Below are positions 13,251 to 28,200 of a stretch of 64,000 nt of DNA, in pieces. The translations under genes were made by a program, and so were the position numbers. The stretch covers positions 2,927-66,926 of the forward strand of contig JAIPMN010000266.1 of NCBI GenBank assembly GCA_020650975.1. The letters are read 5' to 3'. Origin of the DNA: Apostichopus californicus (Eukaryota; Echinodermata; Holothuroidea; Aspidochirotida; Stichopodidae). The number at the start of each line of letters is the position of its first letter. Position 1 is the stretch's first letter. The notes under the pieces are model-generated. The model was not told the DNA's origin. It made no database searches and saw only the letters and a program-made list of their open reading frames with translations.

Positions 13251-16200
13251 ATGGGTAATCTGGTGATCTTATCAACTTTCACCAAGTAGAAGAGTGTATT
13301 TAGTTATGTAAGGAAGGTCTGTGCCTGCCTAACCGACTTAACAGTACTTCCTTATTGACAGGGAAGATCCTTCCATCCAAGCAGTGAACTTCATCCACTG
13401 CAGAAGTCAATAGTAACAATACGGAAGGATATCTTTGTTTGTCTTCAATCTATTGTTTGTCTAAATCTGCAACGATTGTAATGTTTAGCCATCTAAATTT
13501 GCCTCTTCTTCAAACAGGATTTTTTGCTGTCGAGTTGTGTGTGTGTGTGCAGTTTGTGCATGTGTTTATGTATGTGAGTGTGTGTATGTGTGTAAACTGC
13601 CTTAGCTGGTAAAAATGAAATCCTGAATTAAGGAGGGAAATGTTGACAACTTTTGTAATTAGCATTTTACATGCACACTTGGGTGTCTAAGGTCATTTGA
13701 GGTCAGCAGAAATCAACAGGTGAAAATGTTGAAAGCTCAGTTTCAAAATTCATAATGTAGAAAAAGTTTTGATACATGTATATATCACAAATTGGTCTTC
13801 TAATAATGTCTAAGTAGTTAAAAGTCAGCAAGCGTTGGTGGAGGTTATAGGTCATGAGAGATCAAAGGCAGTCAAGACATGAAAACCTTCTAAACATGAT
13901 TTCTTAAGGGGGGGGGGGGGGGTGGATGACAAGTGGGATGCAAATAATGAGTACACAGCCTTCAGAGGGGATTAAGAAGAACATAGGTCACTAATTTGGT
14001 CCAATACTAGCTGATACATTGCATTGTTATAAATTCTAGTACCTGAATCCTGGTTAGACTTTGCCAAAATCAATGCCTCAAGTTTCATTTTGCAATTCAG
14101 CTTTCTAATGTGGAAACTATCCCCTAAGTGTGGGGAGGGGGTGGGGTGGGGAGGGAGTGTCACTGTTTTAAATAGATGGGTTTTTTAATAGTTTATTATC
14201 TCATCAGCATTTAGTTATGGAGCAAAGTTCCTTCAATACACAAGGTTGTTGTCATTCAAAAAAGGTGTCCTACACTTAGAAGTTGGGCTTACCGTGACTT
14301 GAAAATAACAAAGATTCTTTTGGAAACAGTTTAGCCTACAGTAGATGATCTGTTTAGAGATAAGTTTGTGGACATCTACAGTTAGCCAAACAGTTATGTT
14401 TTATTTTGAAAAAGAAATCAGTTCAACAATGTGTCAGTTCTGTTTGAAAGAAATATGTGTACAAGCAGAATATTTTAAAACCTTTGCAGATTTAGTTTTC
14501 AAAACATGTTTCTACATTTCTTGGATTTGTCAGTGAATCTAATAACTTTTATCTGAAAAATATATAGTGGGACAGAAAAAAATTGTGTATGAGCATTGAG
14601 AATTGGTAACCGAAATTGGTATCCTTGTTGTGCCAGTGTTAAGGTAGTATATGTTGGCAGTGCATGTAAATGTACAGTATGTGTGTAGGCCTATGTATAT
14701 CTATCTACTGTATATATGTATTGCAAAGTCTATGCAGAAATGTACTGGTAGCCGTACCGTGTACTAGCCTGCCTATTGCCCCGATGACTAATAAAAGAAA
14801 CACAGGAGTTCCCAGTCAATCAAATCACCCTGGCATCAAAGTATACAAGTTTGCCCGTCCAGAGTAACATCTTATTGTAGTGTTGTATACTGTAAGTACT
14901 AGGTTATTCAATGTCTGGTATCAGGTTGCAGTGCTTTGTATTGTATTGTAGTTACTGTTATACTTTTGTGTTAAAATCAATACTTTCACTACAACTAGTG
15001 ATTTGGGACTCTTTATACAGTTCATCATAAGTCAATACTGTAATGGTACTGTATAAAGCATACATAGTTAAAAGTGGCTGTATAATAACAGAAGTTTGCC
15101 AATTTTCAGTTGCTAAAATGGTCAAAGTGTTAAACAAATTGTGCAACAAAATGTTTCAGCATTTTTGACAGTGTTTTACTCTTTTGATTATATCTATTTT
15201 CTTGTTTCTGGGTACTTTTTGATATAAATACTCATAACAGCTATCCTTTCAAGTAAATAACAATCTTGATGTTCACAAAGTTTTCACAGCGATGCAACCT
15301 GAGTATTATCCAGCATTGTTTCTTGTCGCGTTTCACCTAAGGAAGTGTTTTCAATGAGACATTGCTCCAATAGACAAAAGGCTGGAAGTTATATTTTTGG
15401 AGGCAGAACAAAACAGACACACACAAAAAATTGTAAACAAAATTGTAATTTGTTGCTCTTTAAATTTGCATTTCACGTTGCTGAAGGCAAAAGGAATCTT
15501 TACAATGGTAATGGCATGTGTGTGTATACATGTGTGTGATATGATGGGAATCTTTACAATGGTGATGGCGTGTGTGTGTGCATGTGTGTGATATATGATA
15601 GGAATCTTTTCAGTGGTGATGGCGTGTGTGTGTGTGTATGTTATGTCATGCCTTGACCTAAAATATACGTTAGATAAAAAAGAATGTGGTCATTTACAGC
15701 CTCTCTTTACATTCCATTGTAATCAGGGACCAACCGATCCTTAACTCTACAACTGTGTTTGGTACTATTGTCTAGTAACTAATGACAATGTACTTTGTCC
15801 AAAATTTATCCCAGCATACCCTATTGTAATGTACAGTTAAGATTGAAGGGTCTAACCACTAATGTGTCCAAATTCCAATTATTAAATGTTTTGGTTTGGT
15901 TGTTGTGGGACACCAATGTTTTTGTTGTTTTCATCTGCTAGATCTCTGCCAGCAGCCCAAATTTTGGCACGGTATACATTGTGTGATTATTTTCTACACA
16001 ATAGTACTAAAAACGATTGTTTAGACTGACGAGATCGCATACATACAGTAAAGATGCTTTCATAACTTCATACTTGGTATGTGGATCCACCTCAGTGACT
16101 CCCAAGAACTGCAGTGTTCTTTGTGGGTGTTAATGATCATTTGAGGTGGACAGTGAATATTAGTAACTTTGTAAACACCACAACTCCAAAAGTACCGTGG

Positions 16201-19200
16201 TGAGGTCAGATGTCATGATCTTAAATCTGAAAACATTTTATACTGTAAGAAAAAACTCCAAAAGATAAATTTGGATGATTTTCATACAGTTTAAAATGTG
16301 AGTACAAGAACCAGATTACTTCAAAAAGCATTTGCGGTCACTAGAGGTCAAAGTCAATATAAGTGATAATTTAACTAAACAAAAGTAAAGCATTTCTTTA
16401 CTTCATACTTGCTATGTGGATCCAACAATTCCATTCCTTTATTGGGAGGTCAAAGGTCATATGAGTTCACTAGAGGTCAATATCTGCAAACTTATAATAC
16501 AAAGTTACTTTGTAATCATGTTAGTACCTATAGTTAAAGCTTGTATGAACATCATATTGGTAAGCAGGCCTGCCACATAAATAGCAGAAGTCCTGTGTTT
16601 TGTTTGGAAATGTAAAGGTTTACTGAGTTCAAAGTCTGAAATCTTGTAAGTGGTAACCACAATGACTCGAAAAGTAAGGCTTAGCTGAATATTGTGAATT
16701 GTAAAGTAGGTTCCAAATAGTGCAAGAAAGTTGCTGATCACATAAGACAACATAATCTGTGTGCAAGTTTAACAATTACTACACATGCTACCATAGAAAA
16801 CCTGGCCAGGAATCACTTAAGCCGAACAGATTACTGTCCTCTTCCTTGTGGACCCTGGAGCTGCTTAACAGTTGAACATTGTACTATAGTTGTATGATAT
16901 AAAGATTAGACCAAAAGGCCAGTATGGCATAATGGCCAGTATGGCGAACAGATTACTGTCCTCTTCCATGTGGACTCTGGAGCTGCTTAACAGTTGAACA
17001 TTGTACTATAGTTGTATGATGTAAAGATGAGACCAAAAGGCCAGTATGGCATTTTGCTGTGATGTTGCCAGATGTATCCTGATTCAAGATACACTAAATA
17101 TGTTAACATTCTCAAACTCTTACGTTTTTCCTTGTGGTCTTGTTCTCTCTGACACGCTTTCGTCGTCATGAGTAAACGCTTCAACTTTCTGCAATATTTC
17201 TCATGCAATCCTGCCATAACTGCTTAAACTCTCTGAGAAACTTTGCTCCTTTTCCTTTCGCTATTTTCCTTTAGTCATGAAGAACGTGACTTTGACAGAT
17301 CGCACCAGGAAATACCCTTCCCTGGTTGGTTGTTAAAATGTTGCTGTTTTGTTTCACACATGATCCATCTGTATCGTGGCATGTCATACACATTGCAGAC
17401 TCTCTGACATTGACTCATATTTAAGTAACTTTAGGATGCTGACAGTCTGAAGCCAACTTTCTAAGGACAAGATGTAACGTTATACGCTGGATTGACGACG
17501 CCACTTAAATCCCTGCATCAGTTGGCCTCATTTCATCGTGGCTATTACTCATCCAATATTGATGAGATTTTCTGGCAAAGCTCATAAAACCTGTAAATCC
17601 GTTGATGGGGACAACTAGGTCTAGAAACTTCAGTCTAGATATAAAAATAAATTTACTAATGTATCAAAATTTATTTGAATTCGGTTTGTGTTGCAATTTA
17701 TCCAATATCTTTACTTACAGCAGCTGTGTGCATCGATTTTGGTAATTTAAGTCAAAAGTTTTAATTAAAAAGTAATGACAGAAATGGCCAATATTTTGAC
17801 CATTTCTGATATACTCCTAGTTGGTGACTAGGACCATTACTTTAACACAACTATTCCAGTGACCAAATTTTCAACTTTCGAATGGATTATCGTGGCATGC
17901 TGTAACCTTGTGAAAAAGTGACGGACTTTCGTCGTTTGATCAACTACTGTCTTGTTTGCAGTAATACTTGGCACTTAAATCTTTTTTTTTTTTGTTCGCC
18001 TTTATGCTGTCTATAAACTGGAGTTCCATACATAACTGGGCCAAGGTATCGGGTGGGGGGAAGGGGAGGGAGGGGGAGGAAAGGCATGATGTTTGATGAG
18101 AAATAAGCAAAACTTGTCACTGCTGCATCTTTCATATTTGTATCTACCGTGTGAGTAACGGTGACAAATTACTGGATGCAGTTTTTATGGGCCTCTTGAT
18201 ACTGACAAGAATGTTCGTTAAGTGCTGTCAGGACAGTGTGTTAAACTTCATTAAAAGAAAGAACAATTTTTATCTACATGCAAAGAAAAAAAAGAAAAGA
18301 AGACACGTGATAGTATGATTTGTATGAAGTGTACATAAACAGTTCAAAACTTTGACATTATGTGTTATTAATGCTAGCGATACTGACATAACCAGCTTGG
18401 GGTCCTGGAGTGCTTGTTAATTGGAAAGTAATCCTGCTGGGATATTGTAATTGCCACCGAGAATAAAATGTCACAGCCATCAGCCATATGATGCCCTGCC
18501 GGCATTTTTCTCTTTCATTGAATTAAGAGTCTAGCATTCCTTTAAATGGAAACTTTCTCCTCATTATTTCACTTAATATGTGGCATATCATATTTGATAA
18601 TTAAGAAAGGAGGCCTTATAGGAATGTTGTTGTAAAACTTAGAGAGCTGGACTGAGATATGCACAGAAAGTAATATAATTTGCTTGTAAATTTATCTTTG
18701 GGTGTTGGGTGAAAATGAAATGAAACTGTAATTGAGTCTAACGTTAAAAGTAGAGGCACAGTTCTGTAGGTTGTAAAGTTTTCTGTGTGCGAAATTGTGT
18801 GAGCTACTGAGCTATATACAGTATATGGTACATTGTGTGTCTTGTGGTGTGTTTGCTGCCATATAGGCCAGTCTTGGTTAGTAGTGGCATTATCACATGT
18901 ACTTATTTTTGTTTGGTGTGCAGGAGAGGGGGGGGGGGGTGTTGAGAATGTAGGAGTGGATCCAATGTTGCTTAGATTCAGGAGGGGTAAGATTAAAGCA
19001 GACTAATAGTATGACCTGAGTGATATCACCTACCGATGAAGAATGAACAAAGTGATTGGAAAGTTTACTTCGCTGGTCACTTACCCCCACTGTCCCCCCA
19101 CAACCTTAGCACTCTCATTCTACCCTGCGTAGAATGAACTGGTAACCTTTTAACACTGCGCCCTCCATGACCTGCCCCTCTGGTCCAATGTCCTTCTCAT

Positions 19201-22200
19201 TCTAACACCGAAAGTGCCAGCATCGTATCTTTTTCGTCTGGATTAATTTCTACGTAACGGGGATTTAATTCACTTACTCGCTTACCTGTCTCCTCATAAC
19301 ATAGGCACTCATTTTGCATCTATATAGCGAACCTATTTAACACTACATTCTTAACGACTGGTGACTACCTGTCAATTACCCTCCAACATGGAATTCTGTA
19401 GGTTGGAAGACCTGTGTGAGGGCAGAGTAGGTTGGGAGAGGTAGGGGGAGAGGAGGAGGTGGTGATATTTCACCTGCAAAATATTCTGTGGAATATTTAA
19501 AGTTATGTGTAAGATAAAGCATGGACAATGATCTTTCAGACCATCTGTACATAAATGTTTCTGATTTTGCCTGCTGCAATAGTTTTTAGTAAACAGTATA
19601 TTTAAGCTAGATTGTTAATGTGACAGAATGATTATGAGAGTGAGGAAAGCCAGCAAACAATGCTCGCCTTGTGTTGCCATTAATTTCCACAGTGAATACT
19701 GGGGTACCCTAGACGGCGAAGTAGGAAATCTCAAAGAAACAGTTATAACGGATATTATCTATTCGAAGCATTTGTGTGGAAGTGTAGGATACATATGTTA
19801 TCAATCATGTGTGTCATGAATTTCCTATTACAGGACCAAAGTAAACACAGGATACAAGATCTAATGCAAGATTAAATAAAATGTGTGTACAGTTAGCAAT
19901 ACAAAAGAGCCAGCATCTTCAGTATAGATCTTATTCAAGATTCCAACAGTCAGTTTCCGAAGCCAAGTCTCTCTGTGTTAGCTTTGCCTTCAATAAGGAG
20001 GGGTTTACGTACTTTGTCTGGAGTGCTCTGGAATCTACGACTGGAACCCTTGGGGATTGGCAAGAGGCAAGAACTGTAGCAGCAGGAAAAAGATGGCAAC
20101 CATATGTAGCAACATTCTGCAGCCTTACACAAAATAACAAAGCAACCCCTTACCCCCCCCCCAACCCCCCTCTCCCTCCCCCAAACAAAAGGGAAGAAGA
20201 AGGGGCAAAGCAAAACACATTAGGGGAAGCACTGTATTTTATACCATTGGATTTACTTCACTCCTCTCTTACCTGTCTCCTACAACACTAACGCACATTT
20301 CCTAGTCTACCTAGACGCCACTGGTATAAATTTTAGCATTCTGCCCCCAGTGACCTCTCCCACGGGTCACGGCACACTCTCTTCCTTCCGAACTAACCAT
20401 TCCGAAGGAAAATGCGTGTTTTTCGAACTCTGTTTTCCCTGACGTTTTCTTTTTCGAATTCTGCTGCTTACGACCGACGAAAGTTCTTAACTGAGTTTGC
20501 AACAGGATTCATCAAGTTACTGCTATCTATCCCTTTGTTTTGAAAAGCAAAACACATTAGGGGAAGGACTGCATTTTATTCCATTGGTTCTATGTATTGT
20601 ACCTTTGCTTCTAGTCTGTTGATCATGACAAAATGGGCAAATTTAGCTTGAATACCTATGGGACTGTTGTTGTACATAGTAGCGTTGTGCGGGATCCCGG
20701 TAGTCAAGTGAATCCCGGTATCCCGGTATTGACTAGTCCCGATCACAGTGCAATGTGTAACTACAGGTACTACCGGTATTGGGAAAACAACCGGTTATTA
20801 CATTCGTTTCGGTATCATTCCCGGGAATCCCGGACATAATAAAAATATCTACGTGTTACTATTTGATATAAAGAAACGAAAACACGTTTATTTCTGTTTT
20901 CTGTGTTCTTAGTTTGAATAATATCTGATCAATTTACGTACTGGCCTAGACGCTATATATTATTGAATCAACTTTTCACGTAGTAATTTGGACCTAGGCT
21001 ACACCAAATATCGAACGTTACTTGGGCTCAGCATGTTACGGGACCTCCAAGTTATTCTGAAATTTTTGTTATTTATTCTTCCTTCAAACGATGATTGTGA
21101 AGGTTCCCATGTACAAAATCTTACCTTTATGCATAATTATTAATAATAATTATAACGATTTAATAAATTTTGAGCCAAAACCGCAGGGAGTATATCCAGT
21201 TTAAATCCATCTTCGCACGGGACTGTATATTATTATAGTCAGGGTACGGTACTGGTACTGCAGTGCGGTACTTGAGATTTGATGCTGTAATGAAATGGAT
21301 TCGTTTATTAAAGCGGGGGGTTCCACGATGTCATTTATAGTTATCTTTCGCTACTTTTTTAATTTTTAAGAACTTTTGTACAAAAGATTGATATTGTACA
21401 TATTGAAAGTATATTTTCTGGAGTAAACAACAGCCGATTAACGATATAAATAAATCTGTACTATTCTTATGTATGTAGAACAATCCCGTATTTACGTAGC
21501 CCCTATGTAACATTCTTATTGTCTGAAGTTCCAAACACATGGTGACTTGTTGATAGTTAAAAACTTTTCATTGTGAACTTTTGAACTTGAAGGGGTTGCC
21601 CTATTTCAATATCATGGAATAGTGGGGAACTCCCAATATCTGTTTGTGTACGGATTACAAGTTTAATCCACGTGGGAACGTGTTAATCTAATATCGTACG
21701 TCGAGTATGAATGAAGGATGGTGTGGGTTGCTTTTTTCCAAGGTTTGTGCTTTTCTTTTTGGAAGTGTATGTTAAAAACAAAGGCCCTAATATAACATGC
21801 TATTTTTTTTTTTTTATAACCCTGCGTGTAAGCGTATGTACATAGCCTAGGCTATGCATATTGAATGTATGATATTGACAGTCTCGTAACTAAGTGCTTT
21901 GAACCATAGATGAAAGTTGAGGAAAAATCCTGGTTGTAGTTACGATACCGGGATTCATGTTGCAACACTACCGGTTTTGTGAAATCCGACTACCGCACAA
22001 CGCTAGTACATAGTATTAATATAAACACAATTCGCTCTGAAGTTTGTAGGAGACTTGAGTATCAGTTATGATCCAGTGTTATGCAGTTTTAAAGGCATGT
22101 GAAGTTAGATGAACATTGGTTATGGAATTGAAAGTGAATCCGTGTACTGGCGTTTTTAAGATGTTATTAACAAAGTGATTGATAGATCTGGTTTTTTTTT

Positions 22201-25200
22201 TCATTTCACTTCTAACAGAGCAGAGAAATGACTGTGGAAGTTCATATGGAAATACTGAGGGTCGTCAACGAACTATTTTCGGTAAGTATATTGACATCCT
22301 GAAATGAATGCGCATATATCTGAAAGAAAGAAGAAAAAAAGGTACAATTTAGAAGCTAGGTTATTCAAAGTGTAATTGTAAATGTAAAAGCTCCCCTGTG
22401 AAAAATAAGCTAAAAGATCAAGTATTGATGGAATTAGGTGGAACGCACTAAAATATTAATGTTTCACAAGTATTTGTGAAATTTATTATTTTAGAGCTAG
22501 CTTTGTCTTTTTTATATTTTCGATATGTGAGTTAATAAGGTTGACACCGAATCCATGATTGTATTATAAGCTGTTAAGAAATGCAAACTATTTTAGATTC
22601 GTCATGGGCAAAGTCCATCCATAACAGAAAATAAAACGTTTGCTTCACGTTTTAGGTTTTTGCATAATTTTACATTTTTGGAAACAAAACCAAGGTCAAC
22701 AACAGAATTGGCAGCAAACAAGCAGTTGTGTCAGCAGTTCTAGTTTCCTACGGTCGGACACCCTTTGTTCTAAATAGCAAAAAATCGATAAAAGGATTAC
22801 ATCATAAGCTGTTTGCTTCGTTAAGTTTGTTTACTCATGGTTTTCATACATCATAGCTTGTGTGATAATTGTGGTGCAATTTTGTCCAGTGAAAGTAAGT
22901 TTTTTACAAATCAAAGTGTGTGTGTGGTAGGGGTGGGGGGGGGTTGGAGAGAGGGAGAGAGAGGGAGAGAGAGGGATTAATTGGTATTCTCCTCACATAG
23001 TCATCGCCATTGCAATCTCATCTACAGTGTACCATACTTTATCACAAACTGTCTTTTTAAACAGTTTCCCACCTTTCTAGCTCTTTCTGTAAACCTATCT
23101 CCTCGCAACTATCACACTCTCATCTGTAACGTGTTGTGCTTCATATGTTACAGAAAGACTACTTACACAGTCATCTCTCTACATCATTCACCAAACATAA
23201 ATCAGCTTCTTGAGGCAAAAGTCTCACCTCATACCTAACATATACTGATTCTATTCGAGACTAATAGTTTGCATAAAGAAAAGCTAAACATTTTCAGCAG
23301 TTGGATTCTGGGCTGTTGAGAAATAATTATTACTTTCGAAATGTACTTTTGCAAGGGAAACAAAAGCCAAGTGACATGTGAAACTGTGTGTGTGTGTGTG
23401 TGTGTGACAAGTTTCTGTAAATTGTCAGATTGTGCAAAATAGTTGTGAATGTATATTATCACACACAGACAGACAGACTGATGAGGAAGAGTTCAGAGTT
23501 GTAGTTTACAGAGCTCATTCAGAATGATACAAGGTTTATACCCAAGTACAGCTTTTACTGTACATAGCTACTGTGTAACACAAACATACAGTACTTAGTG
23601 CAATGAAGGTTTTGTTTCATTGTACGTTGATTTCACACTACACTAGTACTGGCTGCTTTATGAAGCAAAATAGGACAGACATTCAAGTTTAGGATGAGAT
23701 GCTAAAATTATGGTACTGTACTGTAATAGTAGCCATTTAATACAGTATCTTAGTTATAACCAGTTTGTAGAACTTTTGTATAATTTCTTGTACCAAATTC
23801 GAATTTTTTTTCCTTTAGTTGTTCACAAACTATTTACGGTTGCTTATAAATAGTACAGTACAATACATTGCCCTACTATTTGCACCGCGCAATAACACAC
23901 ACCTTGAGGCCTATTGTACATGGTGGAACACATACCAATATAATTCATGTTGAATAGTCTTAATCAAAATTTTGTTGATACGATTGGTGGGTGGGAGTGA
24001 GGGAAGGAGGTGGGAATGGGGATATGGTGGGGTTCAGAAGTAGAGAATGGGAATTGGGTGACAATGGGGCTGATGTCAAAAATGTTAATTCTGTGTAGAT
24101 TTGATCCTATGACACTTTCATCACCCTATTGGTCTGTCTGTTTAATGTAGTACCATCCTATTCTAGTATGATGGCTGGCAACAATGCAGGCATGCACGGC
24201 TATTCTTCCTGTTTCCATAAAACACACATTGACTCTGCTTAGCCGGTATTATAGTCTGGCCCAAAAGTATTAATCATCAAGTGCTGCAGCTATGACACTG
24301 TGTGCGACAGGTCTTGTTTTGAAGATGGGCGCTAATTTCCTTTCAATATGTACACAAGGCTTCCTGAGATCCAGCTCTATCCCCTTTCTTTCGCCCGGCT
24401 AGTCGTTGTGTTTGTCATCCGATCATTGATGTGGTTCCAAGATAAACTGTATTTACTTTTCATTTTTTCAATGGAGCCCCTGATAGTTTATCCTGTCCAG
24501 ACTGAGCATCTTCAGCCCTTAAAATAGATGTTTATAAAACGATATATGTTTCCTGTGCGGAATGGTTAATGCATTCGTATAGGATTGTGGGATTTTAGTT
24601 CCCTGAGCTTGGGAGTGTTTAAGTATTTGTACAGCTGTACACTCACTGCTGGATGCTGCTAGGTTTCTTTCCCATCCATCTCTGTCCTGTTCTCATATTT
24701 GGTAAGTAGCTTCCCCATAATGAGTGCAGGAATCCTTTTGTTTTTGGGTGGAGGCCAAAGTTCATTTGGGGTCAGCAGAGGGCAAAATGTGAAAATCTCA
24801 CAAAATGATGTATCTCCAGAATCTGAACATCAAAGGGGTATGTTTGCCTTATGTAGTATAAAGTTTTTACACAATTTGGTGTAGGTCAGAGTTTAATAAG
24901 GTCACCAGGGTTCAAAACTTGAAATTATCGTAAACACCATACCTCCAGAAGTCCAGATAGGAAACTTTATGGCTCTCATAATTTGCATGTTGCTTCAGGA
25001 CTGCTATTCAATTGGTTGCTCCATAAGTTGCCATGTAAGCAACTTATATATTCATAAGCTGCAGCCTGATTGGTAAAACACTATAGCAATGGAGAACAGT
25101 TCTTTAAATCAAAGCTTGTTTAAGTTCGTTCCAGGAGTTAATGCTCTACTAAACTAATCTGCTTATGGATTACTAAGCTGGATGGATTAGTTAGCTGTCA

Positions 25201-28200
25201 TAATATTGCTTGTATCAGCTTGTCACCTCTTGACCTTAACAAGTGGTTAAGTATCATCTCTGTCTTCCCCATTTGCCTTTTTTGTTTTTTCCCTTGTCAC
25301 AGTTTTTGTTGTTGTTTTTTTTTTTTCGGTCAGAAACTCTGCTTATCCAGTCTGGTGATAAATTTCCATATGTTACAATGTAGCTCCTTGCTTTCGTCCC
25401 TTCAAAACATCAGTTGGAATGGAATGTATATGTACCCTTAGAAAGCTAAGTAAAGCGTGAACAGATTGAGAAGGGAGTGTTTAGTGTTTCCATCCTTCCT
25501 CAAAGCAGGGTGCTATTACAGATGGAAAAAAGAGCTTCAGTGCAACAACATATGTGGACTGTAAGTGCAATTGGCCCTACTAAATATTTTGAATCGGTAA
25601 CTTTCTATCAAACCTGAAAATATATCGTTACTCACACATCAAATCCTCTGCTGGTAGTGATTTTCAACAAATTCAATATGCCAGGGTGTAGATATTGTAG
25701 ACATTACAAAGCACCCAACTCCTTTGTATCTCATTGGCACCCTGATAGGCACCCCATTCATAGGCAACTACATGGGGGGGGGGGGTGGGAGGGTTCTCCA
25801 TGCTCAACTAATACTTGCTTAGAGCAACCGAGAAACGAGTGGTTGCAATCAGCCAGCTATTACGGTACGGCAGAAAAACAGTCACCGTTTCATGATTCTC
25901 CTGGATATAGTAATAAAGCTAGGGTTGGCATCCTAACTACACTTGTGCTGCATATATGTACTGTATTTAAAGGCAAGTAACCGCTGCTGGGAGGAGTTTC
26001 CCTCTGGTTTGATTATCCCGATAAAACTTGACAGCTGCAGTAAACATGCCATCATTATGTTTCCTTTCGTAGAGAAGATATATATGTATGTTGTATAGAT
26101 TATGGTGAATGGAACAGATTGTCTCTTCACAAGAATTAATTGATTTGGTTGACAAGAACTGTACTATTCATCATGAATGGAAGTTTTCTGTAACCATCGG
26201 GTGTGGCACTTTTATTAAAGTGAACTTTGACCTTTTAATACCCTTTAAATGATAACCAGAGTATGCCATCATCAAGTGAATCCTCTGGAGCAATTAGCCT
26301 TTATCAAATATATAACAAACTCTCTAAAGTTATGACTAATGTTTAAAAAAAGATAAAAGATTGGTGTCAAAATGTTTGCTCTGATCAAAGTCAAGGGAAA
26401 TCTGTTTATTTTGTACTACAGTTTTTACTGTACAGTACAGTATTTAGCATTCCTTGTGTAGCCCTGCTCTGTATAGTAAGTACTGTAGTCCCATAGCCAT
26501 TGTCAAACTGCACAGGAATAGCCAAAGGGACTTCCATTGTATGAGTCAGCTCAGAGAGACTGTAAAGAGAGATGTGCATCACGGAACAGGAAATGGTCGA
26601 CAGGAAGATGACTTCATTTTAAAAGAAGGAAAATTATGAAGAGGCACACACACACAAGAAGAGAAATGTTGCAGATGTGTAAACTAAATACATATTCATG
26701 AATCGGCGAAATTGTGAGGAGAAAATATTACTGTTGGGAATTAATGTGTCAAGTTTTAAGAGGTGAAACAGAAGGAGAGAGAGAGAAAACATGAAAGATC
26801 TGCGTCTTTGTGGAAGGCTTTATTTGGAAGGGTGTGTTAGTTTGATTGAATGAGAATCTTATTTTGAGTAATACTTGGCAGGAAAATTGTGGACTAAAAT
26901 GTGCAAAAGGTTGTTTTAAATGGATAGTGGTCCTTCCCTCAACTGCGTAAGGGATGCATTATCTTCATAGCTGATAAGTGAACTGTTTAGTATGAGCTAG
27001 CGCTTCAAAAGTATAGACTAGAGGAAAATTGTTTTTTGAGTTATTAGAGAAGAATATACTGTACTGTATATTCAAAGCATCCTGGTAGAATTCTTATGTA
27101 TCTTCTCTGAGATGGTAGCATCAGATCTAAGTTGACATGTTTTGTACCAAAAGTGAAATTACAGTAACACAAACAGATATGATATCATATACAGTATGTG
27201 ATGTCATATTGCTGTCATAGATGCACACTGACAATTTTTTTTTTTGTTAAATCTTCAAATTTTCTTCAAGATTCATGAGATGCATTAACAGCATATGATG
27301 TGAGATACACCAAAGCCATTTGGGATATTGATAACCTCACACCTCCTAAAACAAAGTTGTTACCCTATCCCATCTGTGGTCGAAACAATAAAGTGAAACC
27401 ACAAAGAAAAACAACACATTTTTGCTGTCAGTTTGAAATTGACTATTTGTTTGCTTCAAGTTCACTTACTGTATGGTATGAATTGCACATGACAGTTTCA
27501 AACTGTCAATAATCTTAAAAAACGCAATGCAGGAGTTGCATGCAAAATTACACCAGGATGCATGGTGCATGTGTTTATCTTTCATTAGCACTGTGGCCAA
27601 GTGATGAAGGCAGTGGACTGGTGATCTAAGGCTTGCAGGTTTGAGTCCTGACCAGATCATTCCGTTGTGTCCTTGGGCAAGGCGCTTTATCTCCATTACG
27701 TCTTTCCATCCAGGAGGGATTTGTCTATATGTTTGACAGGTTATCGTTGACCAGGGTAATATTGTTAGGCGCCTCTGGCATCGTTATCGGTGGCTAGGTT
27801 TGCGCTTTATCAATCCTCAATATTCAAAACGAACGAAGTAGTTTCACAGAACTACTACCTGAGAAAACAAGGTTACGCTAACAAAAAACGAACGCATGGG
27901 CGAGAGTGCACACTAAAAAACAGCCCCCAAAACACCCTTCCCTACAAGAAAAGGATACTTATCAGGCTGGAAAAGATCGTTGGAAGTCTAGAACTCCTAT
28001 AAGGAACCTCTAGCGTATTAATCCAAGGTATTCCGGGCGAATTTCGAAGAAAATTTTTCCCAATACGAAAAACGTGTAAGACACTTTGGAATGGTAAAAT
28101 ATGAAGGAGGTCACTGGGGGTCAGTGAGGGTGCACAGTGTTAAAAGATTACCAGGGCATACTAGACACGGTAGAATGCGGTGCTAAGGTTGTGGGGAGAC

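Larger units (their letters stand above)
10775..22218. other. srGAP intron of 11.4 kb after exon 2
   Basis: No coding exon was recognised here. It carries two dispersed repeat families, a 166-bp duplication next to an assembly gap, a 54-bp and a 122-bp tandem repeat, a pair of ~45-bp direct repeats, and a complete hAT-type element at its 3' end. Confidence 0.75.

Noticed and set aside
24690-24712. TTTGGTAAGTAG as a possible second ratchet site in intron 3
   Set aside because: There is no AG directly before the GTAAGT, so it is only a cryptic donor.
27600-27665. tRNA-like sequence with A and B boxes
   Set aside because: Not a functional tRNA gene. It is the head of a SINE, with a SINE body and target duplication.
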